The notes beneath the pieces are model-generated. The model had not been told where the DNA came from. It saw nothing but the letters and a program-made list of their open reading frames with translations, and searched no databases. Below are positions 33,975 to 45,223 of a DNA stretch of 64,000 nt, piece after piece (position 1 is the stretch's first letter; each line of letters begins with the position of its first letter). Both the position numbers and the translations under genes were made by a program. This DNA is from Neurospora intermedia (lineage: Eukaryota; Ascomycota; Sordariomycetes; Sordariales; Sordariaceae): positions 434,001 through 498,000 of the forward strand of contig BTPP01000012.1 in NCBI GenBank assembly GCA_037102815.1. Direction: 5' to 3'.

Positions 33975-36900
33975 TCATATCAGTTTGATCCGTCGCGGTT
34001 CAACCCCATTAAAAATCGCTACTCTCATATGCCGGAACGTTCCCACCCGGCTATAAACACAAAGATCCCCATCGCCATCAACATCAAGTTTCTCCTCCTC
34101 TCTGAGAAGAAGGCCCCCGATCACTGGCTTCCGAAGTCTACCGTAATCTCTTTGCGCCACCATACCCAGACACCAAAGTTTACCGCCGCTCCGTTCTGCT
34201 TCCCCCTCAACGTCGAGGGCATGATCAGCCACCCAACGGCCGTCGATCTTCAAGCCGCCGAAGTAATAATATGACCCATACATATACTCGGGGTCTGGCT
34301 CGATCAGGGTTTCGGTAAATAGTTCCACCTCGACGAGACGGGCGCCGCTAATGATTAGATTCGCGTCTTTTAGAGCACCGTAGGGGTCGTCGTACTTGGG
34401 AAATAGGTTGATTTCCTCCACTTGCCATCCATCTGTTATGATTCTGCGTGCATCTTTGATGTCTTTCCATGGATCCTTATCGTCTTTCTCCCCAGGGGCA
34501 GGCTGTGTATCGGCTGCATCCCTCCCTGTCCCAGCCATCATTAGCATCTGCTTCTTTCTCAATTCCCTCAACCTCCTAACAGGAATCTTCGGTTTAAAAC
34601 TTATTACTCCATCCTTGACGGACGCCCACGACCAGCTGGGCGCGACGTAAATATCTTCTTTCGATCTTCTCGCCCTCGATTTATCTTCAACTTCCCAGAA
34701 CAGCTCTTCCTTCAGCCGAGAGCTCCATAGCCCAGCCACGTACCGCGCACAAGGGAAGTGGTTTCGCTGGTAAAACTGCGCCATACCCGACAAGGCAGCC
34801 AGTTTGTCCGTGTCCTTGGTTAATAATCGCTGGCTGTAATCGAACACCATTGCCCACCAATCGCACTCACTTGTGTAGGCTTTGAGCAGAGAGGAAATGG
34901 TATTGGCAATGCCATTGGCAGCACTAGCGGCTTGGACCAAATCGCCGTCTTCATGTTGAAGAAGGTTTAGGCTTTGAATACTTCCACTTTCTACCTCTAT
35001 CTCCGACCACTCCTCCTTCCATTCACGTTGTGGTGATGAGTCCAGCCCAGCATAGTACGAAGAAGAGTGATCATGCCACGGCCGCTGCGCAGTGGCTTTC
35101 AGCTCCGCGCACTCCCAGAGTACTTGTTTCTTAGCGAAATGGATGTTGCGCCGCGAGAGTTCGCGCTCCTGGAGCGTCCAAGCCCGAGAGCGGAGCGGTG
35201 AGATGTCGTCGCTGAGCCTCCCCACCATGTGCATTGTCCGGTTGGTCCCGTTGTAGAGGGTGTGCCAGCCTTCGTTGGAGTAGTAGAGTAATCGAAATCG
35301 GGGGGAGGAGGAGGAGGAGGAGGAGGAGGAGGAGGAGGCAAAGGCGCGGTTCATGTTCTCTATCGTGCCGCTTTTGGGACTTGGTTGTTGGGCAGGTGAG
35401 GTGGTGATACTGAGATCCATATAGGAACGGTCCTCGTCTAGTGGTTCCAAGTGTAACCCCCCGCTGCTGTCGCGGGAGCTCAGGGCGGATAGCGTACAAA
35501 ATGCGTGGGAGTAGACCTTGGCCATCAAACTGGCTTCGCGCGCCCAGTCTTGTTCGTCGTCTTGGACGATGCAAAGGGAGTCGATCCAGAGGTATCGGTG
35601 GCCTAGTTTGCGGGTCATTTCGATTGCGTCTTGGAAGGTTCGGGGTAACTCGACGAAGGGAATCCTTTCCATGCGCTGGGATAGGTTGGCTTTGGTGGTC
35701 GTCGTCGGACGCTTTTCCGGTGGTCCCCAGCAGTGACTTAGTGTGAAGTAGGGCGGCGGGAACTTGTTCGTGTCTGATCCCGGGCTCATCGCTAGACTCA
35801 AGCAGACGAGCCTGACGTCGTTCCCAAGATGGGATGATAGCCCACTACCCGCTCCGAATGCTTGGACATCGAGCAGTCTAGTTGGCAAGAACTCGGTGTC
35901 GGTATCCATTGAGGTCTTCTTGATCTCGCAGCATTGCGTATGATTCCGTTGGCAGTTTCTCAACCAATCCTTTAAGAGCAGGACGTTATGTTCAGGATTC
36001 TGGTCATTGTATCCCATAGGCGGCTGAAACTTCGGACCTATATGGAATCAACAAACGTAATCGTAAGCATAACTGACTCTTTCCCAAAATCCCAAGACCC
36101 AGAAACAAATAGACAATAGAGACAGCGAGACAAAACCCAGAAACACACAGACGCTAGACAAAGGGAGAGGGGAACAAGAAAGACAAGAAAAGAAAAGAAT
36201 CAACTTACACCAACTCCCCGGCACCTTCACCAAATTCACCTGAAATAGCTCCTCATTGTTCAGACACTTTATCATCCAGTTCCACTTGCCCCTCGTCTCA
36301 TCCTCCTTCCTCTTGCTGTTCGACGTCCAATCTCCCCTCCGCCCAAAAACCAGCGGTACGTCTGCCGCCCACTCGTCAGTCCGCGGATTCATTACCGGTG
36401 GCAGGTAATATGGTCTTGAAGTATTGGTTGCGCGGGATGCGCGGTCGGTGAATTTGGTGATCATGAGGCAGAGGTGACATCCTCCTCCCATCTTTTCTTG
36501 TCTGTAGTTTTCTTCTCTTTTTCTACCCCCTTCTTGCTCTCCTTGCCCTCCTTCGCTCTTTCCGTTTCCCTCATTACCCCCACTTGCTTTCTTTCCTCGC
36601 TTCATCTTATCTGTTTCCTGGTCCAGGTAGTAGTCTGTTTGGGTCCGACCTGTACCTGCTTCTTCTTTTTCCCCTGCTACTTCCCCTGTTACTTCTTCCC
36701 CTGTTACCTCTTTCCCAGCTACTTCTTTCCCTCTTACCTCTTCCCCTGCCACTTCTTTCCCTACCTCTTTCCCCACTTCTTCGCCTCCCCCTACTACTTC
36801 CTCCCCTACCCCCTTCCCTACTTCTTTCCCTGCTTCTGCTTCTGCTTCTGCTGCTGCTGCTGCTTCCTTCCTTGCCTCTGCTTCTGCTGCCATCGCCGCC

Positions 36901-37067
36901 TGCACTATCGCCGCCTGCGCTTCCATCCACCTCCAAGTACCAAGAGTAATAACCGGGTCTACACCCCATCTCCAGGGCGATTCCGATTTAGATTTCGTTG
37001 TCGGCCAAGGTAGGGAAGCAAGCCAGTAAGGGACGTGGGAACAGTAGGCGCAGAGTCTGGGGGTCAT
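33975..37067 (-). CDS. pin-c: HET-domain incompatibility protein next to het-c, probable pin-c
   Basis: Two exons (37067-36209, 36037-33975) with a 171-nt GTAAGT...TAG intron give 973 aa. The HET domain begins with YFTLSHCWG at about 383-391 and continues through DAIEMTRKLGHRYLWIDSLC and REASLMAKVYSHAFCTLSA, the conserved blocks of fungal heterokaryon-incompatibility effectors that trigger cell death after fusion with a non-self cell. The N-terminus (MTPRLCAYC) is typical of such proteins. Exon 1 contains an Ala/Glu-rich stretch followed by degenerate repeats of the form G-(K/E)-E-V-(A/T), and exon 2 has a polyserine run. In N. crassa the partner locus of het-c, pin-c, is a HET-domain gene tightly linked to het-c; position and domain support that name here. 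Which allele this is cannot be told. An ACCTAGGT palindrome ends 6 bp upstream of the start. Confidence 0.88.
36670..36850 (-). repeat. coding minisatellite, GKEV/GEEV repeats
   Basis: Degenerate 15-nt-type units (plus strand ACTTC(T)TTCCC-like) encode successive G(K/E)EVxG blocks within exon 1 of the HET-domain gene. The tract is highly pyrimidine-biased on the plus strand. Confidence 0.8.
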
Positions 37068-38127
37068 GTTTCACCTAGGTAGGTAGGTAGACTTTGACAC
37101 ACACTGCACTAGGCGGGAGGGTCTCGAAGAGGGATGAGTGTTCGATATGATATCAGTGCACGTCGATGTTGATGATATGTTAATGAGATGAGCTGTCGAT
37201 AGTGTCAACAGAAACCGACAAGAAAACAGGTGCTTAGATTCATCCGGACGGAGGAATAAGAGGTCATGCTATTTGTACATATATTGGGTCGGGCAGTCTC
37301 TGCGATTTGATATAGGAAGCGAGTCGCAGAACAACACATCGACGCATACTACCTACGCAAGGCATCTTCGAAGGCAACGAACTTGGTGACGGGGACCGCT
37401 GGGGGAGGGAACCAATAATGTTACGCTTCGAGGTTCCTTAAGCGCCGGTGCTACGCTGCCACTCAAGGGAACCGCTCTCAGCAAGCGCTCTACATATCAA
37501 TGTAACGGCAACACTGCTTGGATAATGCTGAGCCGAGTATGAATTCCAAGTTTTCCGGTCGGGTATCTGCGGCTGATCAGGATAATCATCCGCCTGAGAA
37601 GCTCCGTTTTGAATAGGCATTCGTGAACCGGTCAAGTTTCACGACATGGAGGTAGAAGAACGACTTTGCCGTCAAGAAGATTCGTTCTGTCTCCAAGACT
37701 CGCATGTTAACAGAAAGACAGACCAGGTTCGATATCCATGCTCCCATATTACCCAATAAAGTACAGTCTACTTTCCCTCCTGTCTACTTTGAGCCGCATA
37801 GTCAAAGATATATCAACTCTGCTGGTTCGAAACACCATGCTTCTCGGGTTTTTAACAGCGGACTATGAAAGAGAGATCAACAACATACCTTTCATCTGTT
37901 AAGCATTCGATCTTTAGGCTTGATCATATTTCGTAACACTGCAATATTGAACTATTGAACTAAAGTGAATGGTATCATGCCAGAAAGGAATCATTCAAAG
38001 AACACCATCCTCACCGTGAACCTCACCGTGAACCTAGGATATACTCATAGAACCTCATAACCATTCGTTCATCATCCAAATACATCCCGGCATCCATCTC
38101 CGCTTTCAAATCATTACTTCACCAAGC
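37068..38127. other. intergenic between probable pin-c and het-c
   Basis: 1060 bp. Promoter of the HET-domain gene and 3' UTR of het-c, both minus strand. GGTA repeats lie at 37077-37091. No other gene recognised. Confidence 0.6.
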
Positions 38128-41100
38128 TCAATACCTCCGATGTTCGTCCCTACCGCCATACCCGCCGCCGTATCCGCCACCACCTCCATATCCACCACCA
38201 TATCCTCCTCCATACCCTCCTCCACCGCCATGATGACCACTTCCCCTAGACCCTTGCCCAGGGTAACCTCTTCCGTCTCGCTCCTCGCTGCTACTCCTGC
38301 TTCCATGGCTTCCTCTCCTCCTCCTGCCATCCCTACCACCACGTCTCTCATCCCTCTCATAATGCTGATCATAATTCCTTTCGTAGGCATCAGCCCTTCC
38401 ACCATGGGGATAAGGCGCCGAGCCACCACCGCCTACTGGACCGCCATGGGGATAGGGAGCACCACCAGAGGGACCTCCGCCGTAGCCACCGTAGCCACCG
38501 TGGCTAGGAGGGGGGCCGGCGGAGTAACCAGCGTATCCGCCACCGTAACCGGAGGGACGAGGAGGAGAGGGGGGACGCCCACCGCTGTAGGAGCCATGAG
38601 AGGGGCCGCCGTAGTGGGGCTGAGAGCCGTAGGGTGGCTGGGAGGGGTGCGCGCCGTAGGAGGGTTGAGATGAGTAAGAAGGTTGGGAACCATAGCTGGG
38701 TTGGGAATACCCGCCGTACGATGGTCCAGAAGAGCCGCCATATGATGGGCCGGAAGAGCCAGCATATGACGGCTGCGAAGGATAGCTGCTGCTGCTGCCC
38801 TCATAAGCTTGATGGCCGCCGTGGTGGTACCCAAAGGACGCAGGGGCGGGTGAGGGGCGGCCGGAACCATGAACGGAGGATCCGTACCCGGAGGAAGAGG
38901 GGCGGCTGCCGTAGTAGCGATCTGTTGGCGGAGAGCCATGGCGTGGGTCGGCGGAGGAGAAGTAAGAAGCTGCCTCGCCGTGCGTGGGAACCTCGTGGTG
39001 AGAAGAGGAGGCGGAGTAGCCATACTTGTGGTCGGTGGAGGAGGAGGGCCTACCGCCACCTACGCCGCCGCTAGGGGCAGAAGTGTCCAGGTCGCGGGAT
39101 TGGATCTTGCTCCAGAGGGAGCCCGCAACCTTACCGTGGCCACCATCAGCGCCGCATGAGGTGTGGCCACCACCGGGGCCGCGGTTCATAGGTTGACCGT
39201 TCAGGACATGGTTGTGGCCTTCCTTGACGGACTCGGAATCGAGAAGGTTCTTGTAGTCATGATGAGTCTCCCGGGACCACTGCACAACGGTCTCGTACAT
39301 CGTGCGCTGAATTTCGATCTCTTGCTTGTAGTTGGCAGGATGGTGGAAGACCTTGAGGACGTCGGCGATGACCTCGCTGTCGGGCACACCGGGATTTTCC
39401 CAAGCGTAAACAACCCGGCTGTCGTTGGAGTTAGCATAGTTCGAAGATCCGAAGATCAAGCGGGGGAAAAGGTGGAGACCTACGGAACGACGTATTGAAC
39501 AATGTTGGCGGCGACGCGACCGGCGCACGAGTTTAAGATGTTGGTAAAGTGGTCCTTGGAAAGCATAGAGTGGGTGGGGTTGTCGCAATCAGGGTTGTTC
39601 CACGGCTCAAGCTGCTGCTTTGCGCTGGTCGCGATGAGACCAGACGAGCCCTCCTTCAACACTTGAGTGACCTGGTTGATAATGGGGCGCAGGAAAGGAG
39701 CCAGCAAGCCAAGAATGAAAGCCGTCAAAGTCTCGCTGATCTTCTCCAGCAGACTCTCCAAACCGGGAATCTTTTCGATCATGTTGTTGATGGACCTGAC
39801 AATCTTGTCACGAAACTCGAGGATTGGGTAGATCTTGGCGGCAGTCTTGACGGGGTCAAAGTTGGGGCTCATGCCAGGAACAACGTTGACGTTGCCAGCA
39901 GATCTGCTGTTCTCCTGTTCTTGGGCTTCAGAGGCAGCCTTCAGGCTACGGGCTGTGCTGGCATAGCCGTCACCGACACCCGGAAGCTTGGAAACGAGAG
40001 AGATAAAGTCTCCATCGTTGCTAGAGGAACCGCCCAAGTTCAAGCCAAAGAGGCTGAGACCGCGATCGCGCGAAGAACCGCCACCGGCTCCCTTGGTCAG
40101 TTGTTCAGCGGTAAGGAGGGCATCGTTCATTTCGTCAACCTCGGATTGGGTGAAGTGATCGTTGGCTTCACCCAACACGGAGTGCAAGAAGTCGACTCCT
40201 CCAAAAGTGCCCGTGACCAGGGGCCAAACGTACTTCGCCCTAGGATCGTGTTCTCCAGGCCTTGTGGGCAAGAACTGTTTATTCTCGACTTTGAGTTTAG
40301 TCGCAGTGCCAACGTGGGGAAAGACTGGACTATGCCCGCCCCGCCTTTCTTCCATATCGATTAGGACCAATTCGCAGTAGTTACTGTGGGCAGGAAAGTC
40401 CTCCAGGGTATGAAGGGCCTGTCCCAAGCACCTCAAGGCCTCGCACAAGTCAGACTCCTTGCCTCTGCCATGAGAGCCACTGGTATACAGACGACCGTAA
40501 TGGATGCAACGCTGCAAGCTGAAACGGATATAGCCGGCACTTGTGGTGTTCCAGCCTTGACGATGGGCCAGTTCTTCGTTGGCGATATAATTCTTCATAC
40601 CGGTATTTGGATCGATCTCGAGTTCTGCGGGGTGCACTGGTCCCCGCAGTCTTGGGTCATACTCGCGGGCATCCTTTCCATCAGCGTAGCCAAGAGGGTT
40701 GTCGATATGTTCCTCGGGTCTGTAAACGCCCAGGCGCTCCTCGGTAACCTCGAACTCTTCGGTAGCGTATCCATGAGCCAGGAAAGAAAGAACCCAGACC
40801 TAGTGACAAGAGTTAGTGGATGGGATGAAACGAGGACACGGCGAAGATGGGACGAAAGACTTGCAATGATGCGAATGGTAGCCGCATTAACTCCCTTCAA
40901 GCTGCCGACATCGATCGCCTGGGAGTAGTCTCGGAGCCAGTTACCAAAGTAGGTGCGCCCGACCATCATAGTGGTCCACTTTTTGCCGTTGATGAAGGCC
41001 AGAGTCTTGAGAACGTCTTCGATATCGCCATGTCTCCAGTTGTGGCCCTCGACCTGGGCGATGGAGGGAATGTTGCCAGCACCGAAGGCTGCGGCCTTGT

Positions 41101-41170
41101 CTGGGAGAACAACCAGGACCAGAGCTAGGACCAGCAAGACGCTGCCCCAGCCTATCCTGAGACCCGTCAT
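38128..41170 (-). CDS. het-c: HET-C heterokaryon incompatibility protein
   Basis: Controls vegetative self/non-self recognition; alleles of different specificity, together with pin-c, cause death of fused hyphal compartments. Three exons (41170-40865, 40799-39484, 39418-38128) give 970 aa. A signal peptide covers about 1-28 (hydrophobic VLLVLALVLVVL, then AAA). The Het-C domain follows with EGHNWRHGDIEDVL and, at 232-240, HTLEDFPAH. The C-terminal 290 residues are Gly/Ser/Tyr/Pro-rich, with SQPSYGxx and GGGYGGGYGG repeats. Intron 1 uses a GC donor (GCAAGT) with a CACTAAC branch and TAG acceptor; the two nearby GT alternatives break frame. Intron 2 starts GTAGGT and has a TGCTAAC branch, giving YVVPRVVYAWENPG. 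Length and order match N. crassa HET-C. The allele class cannot be assigned by eye. Confidence 0.96.
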
Positions 41171-43014
41171 TGTGTGCGACTCAAAATGTGTGGCTTCGCG
41201 TGTTTTCTTTGTGTATTCGCGCGCAAATGGATGAGGTTTTGGGTCAGTTTTGAGATGGAAGATGTCAAGATGTCATCCAATCTTCAGTTTGCCAAGGGAG
41301 ATGAGATGGAGAACTAGGTCTAGTAGCTAGGCGCAGTACGTGAAAAAGATGCGCGTGACTCAGCTACAACCTATCTCTGCGTGCGCAAAAGGTGTGTCTC
41401 GCGGACGTCTTTGGAGAAGTACAATTGGAGGAACTTGGAAGACAGAGTAAGACAAGCCGCCTGAAGCTGGAAGAAGCTGTCCAGTGGGCAGATTACGAAG
41501 GATTTTGGGAAAGAAGATGGGGATGGGGAAGGAACGGGCAAAGCTGCGACCTGAGGAGAGCTGAGCTTGATCAACGAGGCGCGCCAAGCAAAGCCCTTGA
41601 CGTCAGATTTTGAAATCCCACCAAATCTCAACTGCACTGAACACTGCAGTAACGGGAAGCCGCGGCAGGTGCTCTCCTCTCTTTGTGAACGACTCGATTA
41701 AATTGCTCGCCCGCAGTCCAATACTACTGCCAAGTTCTTTCCCATCTGGCAGAGGCTCAAAGGCGTGCCAAAGATGTTGCTTGACCTCTACGGTCTCGGC
41801 GTACATACCTAAGCTCCCAAGAGTTTCTCTTTGGAGCGTAGCCATCCATGTTCCCGCCGCCGTCCCATCTCGAACAAAGTTCCCGTCATGGGTAGGTACA
41901 CTAGAGGCAGGAAGTTGTGCACGGTGCTCGGTGTTCAGTACTATAGCCGGCCCATGAATTAGTTTATAAGACATGTAGTTGTTCATCATCTGCGAGTTTG
42001 AGATGAACCCAAATGACTTTGCGGTATCAATCCCATTGGACATCATCCAACACTGTCACATGAAGCAACAAAAAGACGGGAAACACTCCGTCATGAACAA
42101 GCATAAAATTGACCGGGCACAACCTAAGTCCCGTCCCGCACTTGATCTCGTACCCACTTTGCTCACCACTGCACCGACCTAGCCTTGAGATTGCCCCGCC
42201 AAAATCCTCCACATTTTCAAAGGGACCTGGCAATCGGCAGGCACCGCTCCCGACCGACAACCGAACTGAAGTTGGGACACCACAACGCGACCAGTGTACA
42301 GGTACCAACCCGTCGTCAGGGTTATCATAAATTCCAGGGTTATACGTGCGGTTTCTTCTAGAGAGATCCAGGCAAGAGGCAAGATCCAGCGAAAACAACG
42401 CCGATCAAGATTGGAGTTCTCTCTTCAGACCAAGAAAAAAAAAAGAGTTCGATTTCTTCGCCCTGCGCCGTCTTGGCGAGCCCACCGGTACCATCGGATA
42501 ACGCCACCCTCTGCTGACTGTTTTTACGCGCATTCCGTGGACGGGGGACCACAGCAACTCCAGCGAGTGACAGCTGTCGCGCGCCCCCAGGAACTTGGGA
42601 ACCCCTGACAGGTACAGCAAGTCCGGGCCCAGAAAAGTCGTCCGTTCTTCAGGTACACGCAAACCACGCCCGACTTCCGTTCCCGTCCCTTCCCGTAGAT
42701 CCTATCCCAACACATCAGAATAAGACCCCCTTTTTCCCTACCTACTGTACCTACATTGTTTCACTCTATTACTATTCTAATGCTCCAGTCTGGTATTTGA
42801 GGCTTCATTCCCTCCTTTTATAAGCTCTTTGATATCCTCGTCGCGAGCTAGCCCGTATCCCCCGTCGTCTTTTTGACTGTTTTGGTTCTTTCACCGCCCA
42901 AAAAAGTTATAAGCGAGAAGCGAGACAATCCCATACCCAAAACATCAATCCCAGTCGAGCCGTCGACCTCACTCTGCAGAGAGCATTGCATCCTGCGTTC
43001 ACAATACAGCAACC
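41171..43014. promoter_or_regulatory. region between divergent het-c and fatty-acid hydroxylase genes
   Basis: 1844 bp. It should hold both promoters; the 5' leader of the hydroxylase gene probably starts within the last 300 bp. A 147-codon minus frame (41603-42046) has no recognisable features. No TATA box or specific site was identified. Confidence 0.5.
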
Positions 43015-44190
43015 ATGCCGGACCGCACTCTCCCCACCCTCACCATCGACGAGGTCGAGTCGCACAACTCGGCAAAGTCTTGCTATGTCACCGTTGGCAG
43101 GAATGTCTACGACGTGACCGACTTCCTCGACTCCCACCCCGGCGGTGCTGATCTTGTCCTCGACTGGGCCGGCAAGGACATTGGCGCCATCCTCAAGGAT
43201 GAGGCATCGCATACTCACTCCGAGGCCGCATACGAAGTCCTCGACGAGTCGCTGGTGGGATATCTCGCATCAGGAAACGGCGCTGCGGCGAACGGAGAGG
43301 CGAAGGACGGCGAGAACGGAACAGAGCAGCAATGGGTTCATCCTCGGACGGGTATGTCCTGCGAAGAGGACCTCAGCAAGGACACCGACTACAACGCCGA
43401 TTACAAGACACACAAGTTCCTCGACTTGAACAAGCCGCTGTTCATGCAGATCTGGAACGGTGGTTTCTCCAAGGAGTTCTACCTCGACCAGGTCCACCGT
43501 CCGCGCCACTACAAGGGAGGAGAGTCAGCACCTTTGTTTGGCAACTTCCTTGAGCCTCTGTCCAAAACACCTTGGTGGTTGATCCCGCTAGTTTGGTGGC
43601 CACCTATTTCGTACGGTGTCTCCGTCGCATTCCAGGGCTTTGGCAGTGTCGCTCCCGTGGCCGGCTATTTCGGATTTGGCCTCGCTTTCTGGACTTTGAT
43701 CGAGTACATTCTGCATCGCTTCCTGTTCCACCTTGATCAGTGAGTATTTGCAGACCCTTTGCGCAACACTCGGACATGCACTAACCCGTTTCTTTCCAGC
43801 TACCTCCCCGACAACCGTGTCGGCATCACCGCGCACTTCCTCCTTCACGGCATCCACCACTACCTGCCCATGGACAGGTACCGCCTCGTCATGCCGCCCA
43901 CCCTCTTTGTCGTCCTGGCCGCTCCCTTCTGGAAGTTTGCCCACGCCATCCTGTTCTACAACTGGTACGCCGCTACGGCCGCCTTCTGCGGTGGTGTCTT
44001 TGGCTACACCCTTTACGACATGACCCACTACTTCCTCCACCACCAGAACTTGCCCGCCTACTACAAGGAGCTCAAGAAGTACCACCTTGCCCACCACTTC
44101 CTCGATTACGAGAATGGCTTTGGCGTCACCAGCGCCTTCTGGGACAAGATCTTTGGTACCGAGCTTGTGTACAACCCCAAGACGAACTAA
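43015..44190 (+). CDS. scs7: sphingolipid fatty-acid alpha-hydroxylase (SCS7/FA2H type)
   Basis: Hydroxylates the C2 of very-long-chain fatty acids in ceramide at the ER, using its own cytochrome b5 domain as electron donor. Two exons (43015-43739, 43800-44190) give 371 aa; the intron is 60 nt and restores HLDHYLPDNRVG. The b5 domain has HPGG at 41-44 and the second haem His in DEASHTHSE. The di-iron histidine clusters follow in family order: HRFLFHLDH, HGIHH, HYFLHH and HLAHH. Four hydrophobic segments fit the membrane hydroxylase fold. Length is close to yeast Scs7. Confidence 0.95.
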
Positions 44191-45223
44191 GTGCCGCTTC
44201 TTGGTGGACCTGGTTCGGATATAGAACTCTCTTCTTCACACACACAGCCCGACTAGACCTTTGCAAGGCGTCGTTGGAGTACATACTTATTTGAAACAAC
44301 CATTTTGTAATGAAAGAAAGAAGGAAAAAACACAGTATGTACATAGAATAGGATTCATGAAGTATTGACGCCGTACGTAGGCATGGGTGGGCAGGACATC
44401 TCAAATCACGGGTTGGGCAGCTGGGAGAAACACAGACAAAAGTCAATGGGAAGGGGTTTTTGCTTCGGTTTGGGCTGGTCGGCCGGTTGATAGGCAAAGG
44501 GGATGGGGCGTCTAGTAGCTGTTAGGTTTGGCTGGACTGGACTGCGGTGGCAGCAAGGGGGAATCATTATGGGTATATGTTACTTCTTTTTGGTCGTTTG
44601 TCAATACCCCCTAATGTTAATTTGAATGACTTGGAAGTAAGGTGACTGATAACATGTCACTTGAAGCAGTGTCTGTCATAAAGTGTTGATAGATGAAGCA
44701 TACACATTGCTGTTCGCAAGTTCAGGGGTAGTTGGGTTGAGGATGTGCACTTCGTTGGCTGGACTTATCGCTACAGGAAAACCACCGAGCTTCACTATGA
44801 CAAACGACACTTTCCCACCATTTACTGTAACCCGGCCTAACCTGGGCAAAGGCGGTCAATGCAATTTCTTGGCATCGAACAAGTTTCTGCGATCGGAGGT
44901 CACGTGTCCATCATATAACCTGCCGCCGGCTAGCCAGTGATGGGCCGCCACCGCCTGAAGTTCGCCGGCCCAGCGCCGCCCAGACCCCTTGAGGCTGCCA
45001 TTTCGGTTGAATCCATTTTATTGCCAGACCGGAAACTGCGCCTCCCAACGTCCAACTTGACAATTCCTCTGCCACTTCCAACCTGAGCCCACGCCGCATT
45101 TGGTTGCTCTGGTCACAGCGCGCGCTTGTCTGAAATCATTCCATATCTCCTAAAACTCGACGGCAAAGCGAATTGAATACTGCGATCTAGACAGAGCAAA
45201 TCACACTACACACATTACACAAA
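44191..45223. other. intergenic
   Basis: 3' UTR of the hydroxylase gene and promoter of the splicing-factor gene. No gene recognised. Confidence 0.6.

Noticed and set aside
33733-33978. Lysine-rich open frames
   Set aside because: They are translations of the complement of the T53 homopolymer plus flanks, with no start context or conservation signal.
41603-42046. 147-codon minus frame between het-c and the hydroxylase gene
   Set aside because: No domain, no splice continuation, and located in the expected divergent promoter.
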